A stretch of DNA of 64,000 nucleotides. It comes from Coix lacryma-jobi var. lacryma-jobi. Its lineage: Eukaryota > Streptophyta > Magnoliopsida > Poales > Poaceae. The stretch lies in NCBI GenBank assembly GCA_009763385.1, contig CM019825.1, positions 4,460,252 to 4,524,251 of the forward strand, given 5' to 3'. The notes beneath the pieces were generated by a model. The model was not told the origin of the DNA and did not search any database. It was given only the letters and a program-made list of their open reading frames with translations. Made by a program: the position numbers and the translations under genes. Positions 1-10,716 of this stretch are shown piece after piece; the first letter of the stretch is position 1; every line of letters starts with the position of its first letter.

Positions 1-618
1 CAGGAACCTTGTAGGGTGTAGGTGGTTGTGGTTCTTGTGCCGTTTTGTGGTGGTACCGACTGATTAGATCCGGAGGCAAATCTCTCCTTTGCTTTGAACC
101 CCTCGAGAGTTGGCCATGGCGGGGCCTTGATGGCACGGCTGTGCACTCCGTGAAATGTACAATGATGTATCCCGGCTCACTCTGTCTGTGGATCAGACTC
201 GCTCTATCTCCAGCTGGTGTATACTCCGTCTGACTGTCTGAGAGCACTAAATCATGCCTGCTCCAGCTGGCTCATTCATGTAAGGGCATCTGGGTGACTT
301 TATAGGCTGACTCTTAGCATTTTTTTTCATACTTTAATGTAAGAGGGAAAAAAATTAACTCTTAATTAAGAGCTAGCCTCATACACACCTTTCAAGAAGA
401 CGTGAGAGTGTCATGTGGACCTTATCTTATTATAAGCTATTGTTGAAACTAACACGGTTGGAAAGGTTGGCTTAAAGCTAGCAGCTGACTATTACCGTTG
501 TGGGTTATTTTGTTCAACATGAAACCTGAAAAAGATACACGAAACCCAAGTGAAACGGAATCATGAGAAAAACACAACCGGCAGCATTGGTATTTCATCC
601 TTCCAATATGCATGCCTA
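1..618. other. No gene recognised
   Basis: Mixed-composition flank. The short open frame at 45-233 has no family resemblance I can recognise and no supporting signals. It could be the 3' end of a neighbouring transcription unit outside the window. Confidence 0.4.
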
Positions 619-868
619 CTCCATCCGTACTAAATCAGAAGAGTGTAGGTCTAGTTTTTTAGGAGTCAATCAATTTCAAAATTAATTCGATTTGCAAAAA
701 AAAAAGTACTGCCGATATTTGTATATCTAAATATGTTTACTATATAAAATATAACAATAGTATCATAAATATTAAGACTTCATATACTTCCTAATATTTT
801 TGGTTAAGTTTAAGCTTGACTGAGTCTTCTAAAAGTCAGATGTGCACTTTTTTTGAGTGATGAGGGAG
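619..868. mobile_element. Degenerate Stowaway-like MITE
   Basis: About 250 bp starting CTCCATCCG and ending TGAGGGAG, flanked by TA on both sides (617-618 and 869-870). TA target duplication and CTCCCTCC-type ends are the Stowaway (Tc1/mariner-derived) signature. The interior is AT-rich and the end match is imperfect, so this is an old copy. It has no coding capacity. Confidence 0.6.
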
Positions 869-870
869 TA

Positions 871-2005
871 CTTGGGACGCCGTCTACGGGGACAAATTCC
901 GTGCTACTAGGCCCAGAGCTCCAGGAGGCCAATTTGCTCCTTTTTGTTTTGCTCCCACGTGAATAGGCTGCTCTCCCTTTGTTGGTGTTCTGAAACATAC
1001 GGAGAACCCCCTCCATATTCATAAAAGAAATCGTTTTAAACAAAATTTAAGTCAAACATCGAAAATATAAATCATAAACCACTTTTAAGTTGTTGAGTTT
1101 AAAAATATAACAACTATATATAAATAGATTTTATTTTGAAAAGTATTTTTATAAAAATATATATATGTCACTTTTCAATAAATATTTTTATAGAAATAAG
1201 AAGTCAAGGTTTCGAGACTATGTCACAATTCAAAACGATTTTCTTTACAAGTACGGAGAGAGTATATTTTGCAACTACAACGGTAGCATGGATGTGCACG
1301 CTGCTGCTACTACTGCTATACAACTATTTGGATTTGGCTTCTCATCTAATGGACTCTGCAAGATTAATCTGCAAAAAAAAAAAAAAAAATCTAAGGGAGA
1401 GTCTGTTTGAACTTCTTTCGACAGATTTCAACTGTTTTAATAGTATTCTATAAATAAGTAAGAGAGAATAAATTGTATCGATGGGCTTAGTCTTTGTGTT
1501 TGTACACACTGAAAGGAAAGCAGAGTAACCGGATCTTATCCTTGAGCCAAAACTGCACACAGGTAACCTGCACAGGTCTAAGTTGACCGTCAACCGGTAA
1601 GGAGCACGACTCCACCACTGTCTCATCTGGGCACGCGTGCTTATCAGTACAGCAACCTTCTCTGACCCTGAAATCCGTTGACTATCCCTGCTTGTATTGA
1701 CCCATCGATGAGATTCATGGGACGGACGATGATTTACATGCAAAGTATTTTTTGGGGACACATAAAGTTTACAAATTAGTCCCTTTACCCTAAAAAAATA
1801 AAATTCTCACTTCTCAAAAACTCAAATAAATTTAAATTTGGGCATATCAATATAAAAAATTATAAATATTATGATATCGAATAAATACCATTAGTTTGAT
1901 TATTATATTTTTATGGAAAAGTTAATTCGAGACATAAATGTTGATAATTTTTCCCTAAAAACTTATCCAGAAGATAGAATTACAGTTTTTTAAGAGACGA
2001 AGTAC
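871..2005. other. AT-rich intergenic stretch, no gene
   Basis: AT-rich sequence with homopolymer A/T runs. A 27-base stretch around 1497-1525 (core TTTGTACACACTGAAAGG) recurs at about 2748-2775, showing a small dispersed duplication. I see no coding exon. Confidence 0.4.
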
Positions 2006-2260
2006 GGCCTTGTTTAGATGCGAAAGATGAGTTTTTTTCTCAACTGTAGCATTTTCGTTGTTATTTGATAAACTTTGTTAAAATATGACCCAACTAGACT
2101 CAAAAGATTCGTCTCGACATGTACATACTAAAAATATAATTAGTTATTTTTTTACCAATATTTAATGCTCCATGCATGCGTCCAAACATTAATGTGATGG
2201 TGATGTGATGGAGAGAAAGTGAAAAAAAAGTTGATAGTTTGAAGGTATCTAAACAAGGCC
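2006..2260. mobile_element. MITE with GGCCTTGTTTAG ends (copy 1)
   Basis: 255 bp beginning GGCCTTGTTTAG and ending CTAAACAAGGCC, with TAC on both sides (2003-2005, 2261-2263). The internal signature GATTCGTCTCGACATGTACA recurs in the copies at 46479, 51855 and 52141 and in part at 62870. The 3-bp target duplication and G-rich ends suggest a Tourist/PIF-Harbinger-derived non-autonomous element. That superfamily assignment is tentative. Confidence 0.8.
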
Positions 2261-2270
2261 TACAATGATT

Positions 2271-2521
2271 TACTCCCTCTGTTTCAAATTGCTTTGATTT
2301 TTTGACTTTTCTGTTATATTTATTTTGCTATGTAAAAAGGTTAAAGTGACTTCTAATTTGGAACGAATACAGTGGCAGAACAAATTATTGATTTACTCCC
2401 TCTGTCTTAAATTCTAAGTCGCTTTGATTTTTTGACTTTTCTGTTATATTTATTTTGCTATGTAAAAAGGTTAAAGGGACTTCTAATTTGGAACAGATAC
2501 AGTGGCAGAACAAATTATGTG
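2271..2521. repeat. Tandem duplication of a Stowaway-derived segment
   Basis: Two nearly identical copies of about 123 bp (2271-2393, 2394-2521), each starting TACTCCCTCTGT and containing ATTTTGCTATGTAAAAAGG. The start resembles a Stowaway end, but the far terminus is missing, so this looks like a truncated MITE that was then tandemly duplicated. Confidence 0.65.
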
Positions 2522-2835
2522 ACAGAGTAACACCACAGTAATTGTTCAAATAGAAGGTGCTAAATTAATAACTTCATGTCTGCAACCTGGTTGCCTTTTG
2601 AATTGCATCACATAATATAACGAACGTGTCTTACCAGCTCCACAAGCTTCAACATTTCAGCTCAGGGTTGACTACCAAATATGTCGAGGGTAATCCTCAT
2701 GGCTTTGTATTTGAAAGCTGGAGCTTTAACAACAAATGTTCCCCTGTTTGTACACACTGAAAGGAAAGCAGAGTAACATCTTATCCTTTTTCAGTCCCAA
2801 TTCAGGGGACGTCCAAATATATAGTACTCGACAAT

Positions 2836-3062
2836 ATAACCAGGAAGAGGTAGCTGATATTATGTCAACCATTTTCCTTGTTACATGTTCTCTTCAATGC
2901 TTGTTATCATATAAGCAAATGGCATGTCATCTTACCAAACCTTTGCTGATACTCCTATAACCCGGTAGAGGTAGTTGATGTTATGCCAACCATTTCCATT
3001 GTTACATGTTCTTTTCAATGCTTGTTATCATAAGCAAATGAAATGTCATCTTAGCAAACCAC
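2836..3062. repeat. Tandem duplication, about 120-bp unit
   Basis: Two diverged copies, each containing AGAGGTAG, TTGTTACATGTTCT and TTCAATGCTTGTTATCAT. The second copy carries small deletions. Non-coding. Confidence 0.6.
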
Positions 3063-3973
3063 CTTCACTGAATATCGCTGCACAACACAGACACCTAAGA
3101 ATCATTAAAAAAACAGCACTCTTCCAGTTGTCTCAATAAAAATGTTATTACGAAAGGATTGATGAAAGAATCCTGATGGCTTCACTTCATTTGGGAGCTG
3201 CAGCCGCAAAGCTACATTCAAGATTAGTGCCCTAGCATAAAGAACCGAAAAGCTGGCCCCAAGCTATATATAAAGAGTTGAAGGACAACATGATAACAGT
3301 TAAGGTGCTTTATGTTAGCTATAATCGCTAAAGAAAAGAAGCCTTCATTTAGTATAGTTTCATCAGTTCTTTTATTATACGAAAAAAATAAATAGTTACA
3401 TCATTTCCAAATCAGAGTGTGTGAGTTGTGAGCCCACCTAATATTCAGATTTCAAAATGAAAATGTCTTTCTGAAATTCTTTTATTCTTTTCCCTCTATC
3501 TGGTGTTGTCGTATCTTTCCCATTGTAATTAGCATATGAGGATGCAAACTTGTAAACCTTGCATTGCGCAACTGATCGCAGAGGACAGATTTTTTTTTAA
3601 CAAAAAACTGATTTATTTTTGCTGCATACACAGACACGAAGCAATTGATCACCCCAAACTTAAGTATTTACATTAGTTGAAATAATAGCATTGTCAATAT
3701 TCGATGCATCAGATGCATATATACAAACAAGCCCAGTTCTTATTCTCCAATCGCCATCACCATATGGTAATTTTGCAGCAAGGAGTCAAGAACAATGTGT
3801 TCTTCTCCACCGAGTAGCAAATCGCCAAATCCGATCCTCAAAATGATCGGATCGCGACACACGAATCCCACGCCGGGAAACTGATGAAAGGCCCCTCTTC
3901 GGATATATCTACACTTGGATTAGCAGCACGAATGGAACGGCGAACGATCACCGTCCCCGTTGGGCGTTTGCGA
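3063..3973. other. 3' flank of the glutaredoxin-like gene
   Basis: No second gene seen. The part near 3600-3970 lies downstream of the minus-strand stop codon and probably includes the 3' untranslated region. Confidence 0.4.
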
Positions 3974-4570
3974 TCAAGAACAGCAGTTAGCGCAGCGTAC
4001 CAATCCGTTCTCGTTGCACTCGCCGCAGCGGACGACGCGGTCCTCCTCCTCGACGAACACCTTGCGGCCGCCGCCGCAGCCGGTGCAGGGGACGAACCGG
4101 ACGCCGCCGCAGGCGTCGCAGACGAAGGCCGGGTCCTGCCCCGCCGCGCCGTCGAGGAGGCGCCGGAGCTGTCCGATCTCGTTCAGCTGCCGCACCTCGT
4201 CCGCGCCGCCGACGAGGCGGCCGCCGACGAACAGCTGCGGGAGCGCGAAGGCGCGGCCGCGCGCGGCGAGCAGCGCCTGGAGCTCCCGGCGGAGCGCGGC
4301 GTCCATGGACACGTCCCGCTCGTCCACGGCGACGCGGAAGCCGCGCAGGATGGCGCGCACCGCGGAGCAGTCCGTGAACGTGCGCCGCACCCCGCGCAGC
4401 GACGTCGTGTACAGCACCACCGCCTGCGGCCGCTGCGCGCGCGGCTCGTCCGCGAGCTGCTGCCGCCGCCACCTGGCCGCCGCCGCCGGCCGTTGCCCCT
4501 GGCGGTGGTGGTACGTCAGCGACCGCATCAGCTGGAACGGCTTCTTGCCGCCACCGCCGCAGTCCTCCAT
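3974..4570 (-). CDS. Glutaredoxin domain-containing cysteine-rich protein
   Basis: A single-exon gene of 198 codons, GC-rich in an AT-rich setting. Residues 50-145 form a glutaredoxin-like fold region: the beta strand AVVLYTTSLRGVR, then FTDCSAVRAIL, then DERDVSMD and LPQLFVGGRLVGGADEV, which matches the cis-Pro and glutathione-binding part. The usual CPYC/CC active site is replaced by SLRGVRRTFTDC. The C-terminal 50 residues hold paired CxxC motifs (CDAC, CTGC, CGEC, CANC), a likely zinc-binding module. This layout is that of the plant At5g39865-type family, whose biochemical role is not settled; a redox or protein-binding role is inference. The start is the first Met of the frame (MEDCGGGGKK). 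Long plus-strand frames over the same bases are GC-rich shadows. Probably cytosolic, as no signal peptide is visible. It appears intact. Confidence 0.88.
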   Translation of the reverse strand: MEDCGGGGKKPFQLMRSLTYHHRQGQRPAAAARWRRQQLADEPRAQRPQAVVLYTTSLRGVRRTFTDCSAVRAILRGFRVAVDERDVSMDAALRRELQALLAARGRAFALPQLFVGGRLVGGADEVRQLNEIGQLRRLLDGAAGQDPAFVCDACGGVRFVPCTGCGGGRKVFVEEEDRVVRCGECNENGLVRCANCCS

Positions 4571-5494
4571 CTCACGCGCCGGCGCAGCAGCATCGGCCGG
4601 CCGCGCCGCCGCGGGAGAAGGGGAAGCCAGGTTCTTTGGCTGTGGCGGTTACCGGGAGGCGAGGAAAGGGGAGGAAGGAAGACGAAGAGGAAGCGGCAAG
4701 CGAGCTGTGCAAGCAATCGACGCGAGAGACGGAATTCGTCGGGAAGGTGGGAGACGGAATGGGGGCACCACAGCCGCCGCACCTTATATGTTTTCTTGTG
4801 GCGGTGAATTTTTTTTTTCTTTTTTGTTGTTGATCATTGTGGTGTGGTGAAGATTTTGACGGCCTTCTTGTTGGTTTCCGATCTTTGGGTTCGGTAATTA
4901 GCCAAGCGATTAGGAGATGGTTAAATGGTATTTATTGGTACACTAAACTAGTGGTTATTTGTGTGATTATTAATAGTTTGTTGATTGGGAGCTGGAGGTT
5001 GTTTAGAGTTGTACTGGCAGTAACTAACAACCTTCCTCCGTTTGTGTTGCTTAATTTTGAAGAAATGGTTTCATTGATTAGTTTTAGCGGTAGTTAGTTA
5101 TTTTCAGTGGCCTTTCCCTTTTTTTTAGAGAAAAGAAAAAGAATTTCAGTGGGCTCTGTGGGATAGAGTTGGGCCCCGTTAGCGTTATAGGCGGCTGGGC
5201 GAAGCGGGCGGCGGTGACATGTACAAACGGCCACAGGAAGGTTCCTGAACGTGTTGCCGCTCAGCTGAGCGTGAGGCTGTCATTTTCTTCCTTTTCCTTC
5301 TCTTTCTTCCTCTTCCTCTTCTTCTTGCTTTTTATGTGAACCACAATTTGTTGGCTGATGTACAAATAGGCACAGATAGAACATGGCTAGATTGCTCTGC
5401 ATTTTGAATCAGGAACATTAGCTAAGCATCTTATTTAATCAGAATTAAAAAAAAAAGAGAGAGAACTAGTTGGAGAGAATCATTTCACTGAAAG
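4571..5494 (-). promoter_or_regulatory. Upstream region of the glutaredoxin-like gene
   Basis: Read on the minus strand, a TATA box (CATATAAGGT, 4781-4790) lies about 210 bp upstream of the ATG, with a GC-rich presumed 5' UTR between. Further upstream (4800-5494) the sequence is AT-rich and includes a CT-rich tract at about 5280-5330. No gene is seen there. Confidence 0.5.
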
Positions 5495-5503
5495 AAAGAA
5501 GAT

Positions 5504-5688
5504 GAGACTTTTACCCATGTACCATTAAAAAAGATGACTCTTACCTACAGATCATTAAAAAGTTCGAGCGTACCTAGATACCATCGTCAAACTTTTATTT
5601 GTCCTCTATGCCATTCCGTCCACTTCTGTCTCGTTTTTGCCGTTTGTTGGCTCTGACACATGGGCCTGGTCATAGAAAACGTCCAAAA
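5504..5688 (+). repeat. Left terminal inverted repeat of the Pack-MULE (first 185 bp)
   Basis: Matches the reverse complement of 25157-25341 across its length with scattered substitutions, for example the shared blocks TTAAAAAAGAT, CATTAAAAAGTTCGA and ATGCCATTCCGTCCAC. The last seven bases of the repeat (TACCCTT) lie beyond the copia insertion at 23812-23818. Confidence 0.88.
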
Positions 5689-5890
5689 TGTTAGAAGACG
5701 GTTGATCTCACAAACGTGGAAACACGTTCATCCTGAAAACCGCTCTCTCTCGCTCTCTGGTTGTCGATCTCTCTCACAAGATGGAACTGCCAAGTGCAGT
5801 TACAGATTACATCTATGTATATATATGTAATGACAAGATCAATGGAAAATACAGAGTTCATTCTACTCATTTTCATTCCTAGTCTTTACA
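5689..5890 (+). repeat. 5' LTR of the copia element
   Basis: 202 bp, TGTTAGAAGACGG to TCTTTACA. It contains the AT-rich TATATATAT tract (about 5817-5827) that probably includes the promoter TATA element. The bases just after it (CGTTATCAGCAC) are at the primer-binding position; the same GTTATCAGCAC follows the LTR at 63119. Confidence 0.9.
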
Positions 5891-7430
5891 CGTTATCAGC
5901 ACTTGTGCTCTCGCTCTGTTCTTCCGTGAGGGGTGACAGAAGAAGAAGAACAACAACTGGCGCGAAGGCCAGTACGCAGGACAAGGACAGGGATCGAAGG
6001 TACCATGCCACCACTGCGCTACGTACCTCCGGCGATCCTTCTCGTCGATCTTGTCTTCCTCATCTTCCAGCGCGCCGTCGACGATGGTCTCCCCTTCAAC
6101 CATCGGGTGATGCGCGCTGAACTCCTCGACACCTTCCGGTACGCCCTCGGTGAACGCCGGAGGAGGGGGCGAGGTCTTCGGATCCGGGTCGGCGGCCGTG
6201 GAGGACGTCGTCGACGCGTCGGAGCCGATCCAGGGCCGGAGTGCCCAGAGCACGCTCCTGGGCCTTGTCCGCCATGGCTTCCCCGCTTCTGCAGGGAGCA
6301 CGGCCATGGCCCGTGCCCGCCGGAGTCGCCCCCGAGGCCGGTGCGTCCACCGGCACAAGGCGAAGCCGGCCCCTCTAACTGGGTCGGCCCCGCCGCGATG
6401 GAGGAGGCGCCGGATCCCCTCCCCAGCCCCAGCCACTGCATCTCGCCACCGCGTCATCTCCGATCCGGAGCTTGACGCTCCTCCTCCACCGCCCTCGCCG
6501 ATGGAGGTCCTTCGGCGTCGTGCGCATGCAGGGGACGCCGCGAACCGCCGTCCAGGTCTTCGACCGACGTGGCTCCGTGTCCCGCATAGCGAGACGGCGA
6601 GGACGCTCCCGAACGGCCACGCCGGGCCAAACGGTGCGGCGGCTTCCTCCTCCGACGAGGATGAGGGCCGCGCCCCACCGCCGGCCTGAGGGCGGATCAG
6701 GTGGAGGAGCGCCGGCGAATCCGGCCATGGCCGGAGCTCCTCCATGGCGCTAGTGGTGGGGGTCCGCTGGATCCTCTCTACTAGCCCTAGATCTGGCCGA
6801 AGGGGTGGTCATGCTGGGCACGGCGGCGGAAGTGAGGCGGCGGCGGCGAGTTGTTCGGCAGCGGCGGCGGCGGCTGGAACGAGTGAGCGATTAGGGTAAC
6901 CCTAACCCTAACCGCCACTCCTATTTATAGGCCGCCGTGCGGGCCGCGCGCGCAGGCAGGCCGAGGGCTGGCCGTGGGCGGGCCGCGTGCGCGTGCGCGT
7001 GCGTTTGCTGGCGCGGGCGGGCCGCGTGTGTGCGGGCCGCGCCTGCAGGCCGCATTTGCAGGCCCTGTTGCCTGCCATGCCTTTTTCCCTTTTCTTTTTC
7101 TTTTATTTTCTAAGTACTTCATTAGCTAAATTAACCACTATCTGATAGTTGCTAATCTCACAGTACTATTCATCAGTTTTAGTCTAAGTTGTTTTCATCG
7201 TCTTAGATTTCTGATGTCTCCATGTATTGTATATATGTGTCTTAATACAATGTATTATACATGTTTTAAATTCATGTTTTTAGTATTTGCTTTACGCAAT
7301 TTCCTATGACATGAATTTTATATTGCATATTACTTTATGCAATTTATATATTAAGTTTTCAGCTTTCATACAAGCACTTAATATATTGCAAATGTTTATA
7401 GGTTGATTTTTCCATGTTTTAAATAACACT
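5891..7430. other. Copia leader with a GC-rich block
   Basis: The untranslated leader is unusually long (about 2 kb to the gag ATG). From about 5930 to 7070 it is very GC-rich, with open frames in several registers on both strands (longest 288 codons, minus, 5879-6745). None has a domain I recognise and their overlap suggests chance. From 7080 to 7430 the sequence becomes AT-rich. The sharp compositional edge suggests that the GC-rich part was acquired from elsewhere. Confidence 0.5.
6895..6931 (-). promoter_or_regulatory. Candidate antisense promoter with telo-box-like repeats
   Basis: On the minus strand a TATA-like CTATAAATAG (6921-6930) is followed by TTAGGGTTAGGGTT (6898-6911), a telo-box-like motif often found in plant 5' UTRs, and then by GC-rich sequence. 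This spacing resembles a real plant promoter and 5' UTR pointing leftward into the LTR. Transcription is unproven. Confidence 0.35.
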
Positions 7431-7440
7431 ATGTTTCTCA

Positions 7441-7785
7441 GTTTTGATATTGGCCATACACAAGGTAGTACCCTAGTACTACTGCGGGATTTTTTATCCT
7501 CAACGTGCGTACCCAATATCAAATTTGGTTGAAACATATGGTCTACACTTTTGAGTGTCTACCTTTATTTATTTTCAAATTGCCATACACAAGGTAGTAC
7601 CTTAGTACTACTGCGGGATTTTTATCCTCAACGTGCGTACCCAATTTGACAAATAAATTATACAAGGGACACTTGAGTGATTACCATGGTTCATTTTCAC
7701 ATTGGCCATACACAAGGTAGTACCATAGTACTATTGTGGGATTTTATCCTCAATGTGCGTACCCAATGCTGAAAAATGAATCACA
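7441..7785 (+). repeat. Three tandem stem-loop modules upstream of gag
   Basis: A core of about 65 bp, from GCCATACACAAGG to TCAACGTGCGTACCCAAT, occurs three times at periods of 129 and 123 bp. Each core holds an inner hairpin of 7 bp with a 4-nt loop (7465-7482, 7594-7611, 7717-7734; the last has one G-T wobble). Each core is enclosed by a different outer stem that still self-pairs: 7443-7453 with 7513-7523 (11 bp), 7567-7582 with 7642-7658 (16 bp, one bulge), and 7693-7705 with 7763-7780 (8 plus 6 bp around an internal loop). The last module ends about 150 bp before the gag ATG. Function is unknown; packaging or translation control is inference. Confidence 0.8.
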
Positions 7786-7933
7786 GAGTTAACACCATCA
7801 GGTGCTTAACAGTGTTATTCAACATGAGAATATCCCTCTTATTCAAGTTTACCTTGATCCTTTACATTTGCTTTGCTTATTCAACTTTGCCAAAGATTTT
7901 TAACAAATCTTGGCCCTACTTATGTAGGCACAA

Positions 7934-8888
7934 ATGGCTTCCAAAGAGTTTGAGCCTCTCGCTCTTGATGGCCACAACTTCCCCACATGAGCAATGGACC
8001 TCAAAGTCAGTCTTGCGTTACGCGGATTGTATGAAGCAATTGCTCCACCCCAACAGGGTGTAGATGCATTGGCTCCAAATCTCCAGTATAATGCCTTATT
8101 TCTGATAAGGAACCACATCCATCCAGATCTCAAAGCTGAGTATCTGATGGAGGAAGACCCACGCACTTTGTGGCTTGCTCTTCAAACACGGTATGAACAG
8201 CAAAAGGCAGTCATCCTTCCGGAGGCTATCAATGAATGGAACCATCTCCGTATCCAAGATTTCAAATCTGTGGGAGAGTTCAATCATGTTGTTCATAAAC
8301 TCAGTTCTAAACTGAAGTTTTGCGAAAAGGAACCATCTGATGCAGAAAAGATTGAAAAGACATTGTCTACAATGCTTCCTGCACATATGATCCTTCAACA
8401 ATAATACCGTGAGCGAGGTTTCACTGTTTATTCTGAGCTCATTAAGACATTACTACATGCAGAAAGGCACAATGAGCTCCTTCTATGGAACTCCAACCTG
8501 CGTCCCACAGGAACTAAGCCTTTTGCCTGAAGTACATGCTAATGCAAATGCTCAGAACAAACAGCAAAAGAATGCTACTACCTCTAGCAATCCTAGAAAC
8601 TTCAAAGGAAAGAACAAGCGCAAGAGGCAGCGTAAGTCTCGTGGTGCCAACAAGGGCAAGGGTACAAATGTTCCTAAGGCGAACAAAAAGATCAACAAGT
8701 CTAACACTTGTGACAAGTGTGGCTGTTACAGCCACCCGACACAGAAGTGTTGTACCCCTAAGCACTTGGTGGAATTATACTCCACTAGACTCCAGCACTT
8801 TGATATCTATTGCTACTATCTTAATTGTGGATGTTATTATATTTGTGATGTTGTAATAAGCTACTATGTTGTCCGTATTTTATTTTAG
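7934..8888 (+). pseudogene. Copia gag (broken)
   Basis: Starts MASKEFEPLALDGHNFPT at 7934 and resembles plant copia gag (UBN2/DUF4219-like), the nucleocapsid precursor. A TGA at 7988-7990 stands where Trp is usual, a TAA lies at 8402-8404, and the frame shifts near 8520. The third-frame part carries a basic Lys/Arg-rich stretch and a CCHC zinc knuckle (CDKCGCYSHPTQKC, about 8707-8748). An AT-rich spacer with further stops (8780-8990) separates it from protease. In intact relatives this region can look intron-like, so splicing between gag and pol is possible. This copy cannot make full-length Gag. Confidence 0.8.
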
Positions 8889-8930
8889 AACAATGGGTAT
8901 TGTAATAAGCATATTTGATACCTATATATA

Positions 8931-10716
8931 TTGTATGTATTCTATATATATTTGTTGAGAATTACATCTTTGAATTCTCCATTTTGTATAGATTGTACGG
9001 GAGTCAATCTGATGGATGAGGAAATGTGTCTAGTGGACAGTGGTACCACTAACTCTATACTCAGGGAAATAAAATATTTCCAAACTCTGACAAAGAATAA
9101 AGGAAATGTTTTAACAATCGCTGGGCGCGATGCAGTAATAGTTGGTACTGGACGTGCCACTATTATGCTCCCTATGGGTACATCGCTAACAATTGAGGAT
9201 GCATTACTGTATCCCGATTCAACGCGTACCCTACTGAGTTATAGAGATATCCGGAAAAATGGGTTCCATGTTGAGACCCATACGGACAACAATGAGGAAT
9301 TTTTTCTCATTACAAGAGATCACGGATATGGCAAAGAGACACTTGAAAACGTTCCCTCACTACCGTTTGGATTGTACTACACATACATCAAACCCGTACC
9401 ACATGTTGCTTACAAAATAATTTTCCAAAATGTTAACACATTCCAAACTTGGCTTGACCGCCTTGGCCATCCTGGCATCGGGATGATGAGGAAAATTATA
9501 AGCAATTCTGTTGGTCACGCTTTAAGTGATACAAAATTTCCTCAATCCTCAGATTTTGTGTGCACCGCATGTGCCACGGGGAAACTAATTTTGAGACCTT
9601 CTTACCTTAAAATTCATGCCGAACCTTTAAAGTTCCTTGAACGCATTCAAGGAGACATATGTGGTCCCATTCAACCATTGTCTGGGCCGTTCAGGTATTT
9701 CATGGTTTTAATAGACGCATCTACACGATGGTCTCATGTGTGCTTACTTTCCACACGAAACCATGCATTTGCCAAAATTGTTGCACAAGTTATCAAACTT
9801 AAAGCACAATACCCTGAACATCAAATCCGATCCATCCGCATGGATAATGCTGCTGAATTTTCCTCATGTGCATTCAATGACTATTGTATGGCACTAGGAA
9901 TTCAAGTTCAGCACTCGGTCCCATATGTTCATACTCAAAATGGGTTGACAGAATCTCTTATCAAAAGAGTGAAACTTATTGCTAGACCATTACTACAGAA
10001 TTGTAATCTACCAACATCATGTTGGGGTCATGCAGTCTTACACGCTGCGGACTTGATTCAATTGCGACCAACTGCATACCATGCAACCTCCCCGTTGCAA
10101 CTAGTACGTGGAAATACTCCAAATATTTCCCATCTGCGGAAGTTCGGTTGCGCTATCTATGTACCGATCTCACCACCGCAGCGTACATCTATGGGCCCAC
10201 ACAGGAAGTTGGGGATCTACGTGGGATATCAATCTTCGTCGATCATAAGGTATCTGGAACCTCTTATAGGGGATCTATTTACTGCCCGGTACGCTGATTG
10301 TATCTTCAATGAAGAACATTTTCTGGCATTAGGGGGAGAAACAGAAAACCACAAACAATGCCAAGAAATCAATTGGGATGCCTCAGTCATCACCAATTAC
10401 GATCCACGTACTTCAGAGACTGAACTTCAAGTTCAGAAGATCATCAATTTGCAACACATTGCAAATAATATGCCAGACGCATTTGCTGATTATAAGGGTG
10501 TGACAAAATCCTACAATCCTGCGAGAAATGTGTCGAAAAGAGTAGAGGTACCAAACAAAACTACTCAACTCCCAAGTAAGAGGGGGAGAAGTACGGCCAT
10601 TCCCACGGATACAGCTTTCAACAAGCAAAGGAAAAGGAAGAACAAATCTTCCAATATAGCAAATGCAACTCAACCTCATGTTGAGCAACACCCTATGGAG
10701 GTTCAACCTTCACATC
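8931..10716 (+). pseudogene. Copia pol, first part: protease and integrase
   Basis: An open frame that starts with the retropepsin motif (LVDSGTTNSIL, Asp-Ser-Gly). It continues with the GAG-pre-integrase region (TWLDRLGHPG, then the CTAC zinc pair) and the integrase core. The catalytic triad is visible as GDICGP, MDNAAEF and the Glu of TESLIKR. Downstream is the typical copia C-terminal stretch (YVGYQSSSIIRYLEP). The frame is cut at 10716 by the solo LTR; the remaining pol resumes at 14571. The part shown here is itself free of stops, so the insertion is the main lesion. The annotated start follows the open frame; the true polyprotein would begin in gag. Confidence 0.88.

Noticed and set aside
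3884..4850. Plus-strand frames of about 300 codons over the glutaredoxin-like gene
   Set aside because: Low-complexity Ala/Arg/Pro text that mirrors the GC-rich minus-strand gene; no domain, and the minus frame has clear family motifs.
5879..6745. 288-codon minus-strand frame in the copia leader as a gene
   Set aside because: Several overlapping frames on both strands are open because of GC content, with no domain. Only the promoter-like motif upstream was kept, as a low-confidence feature.
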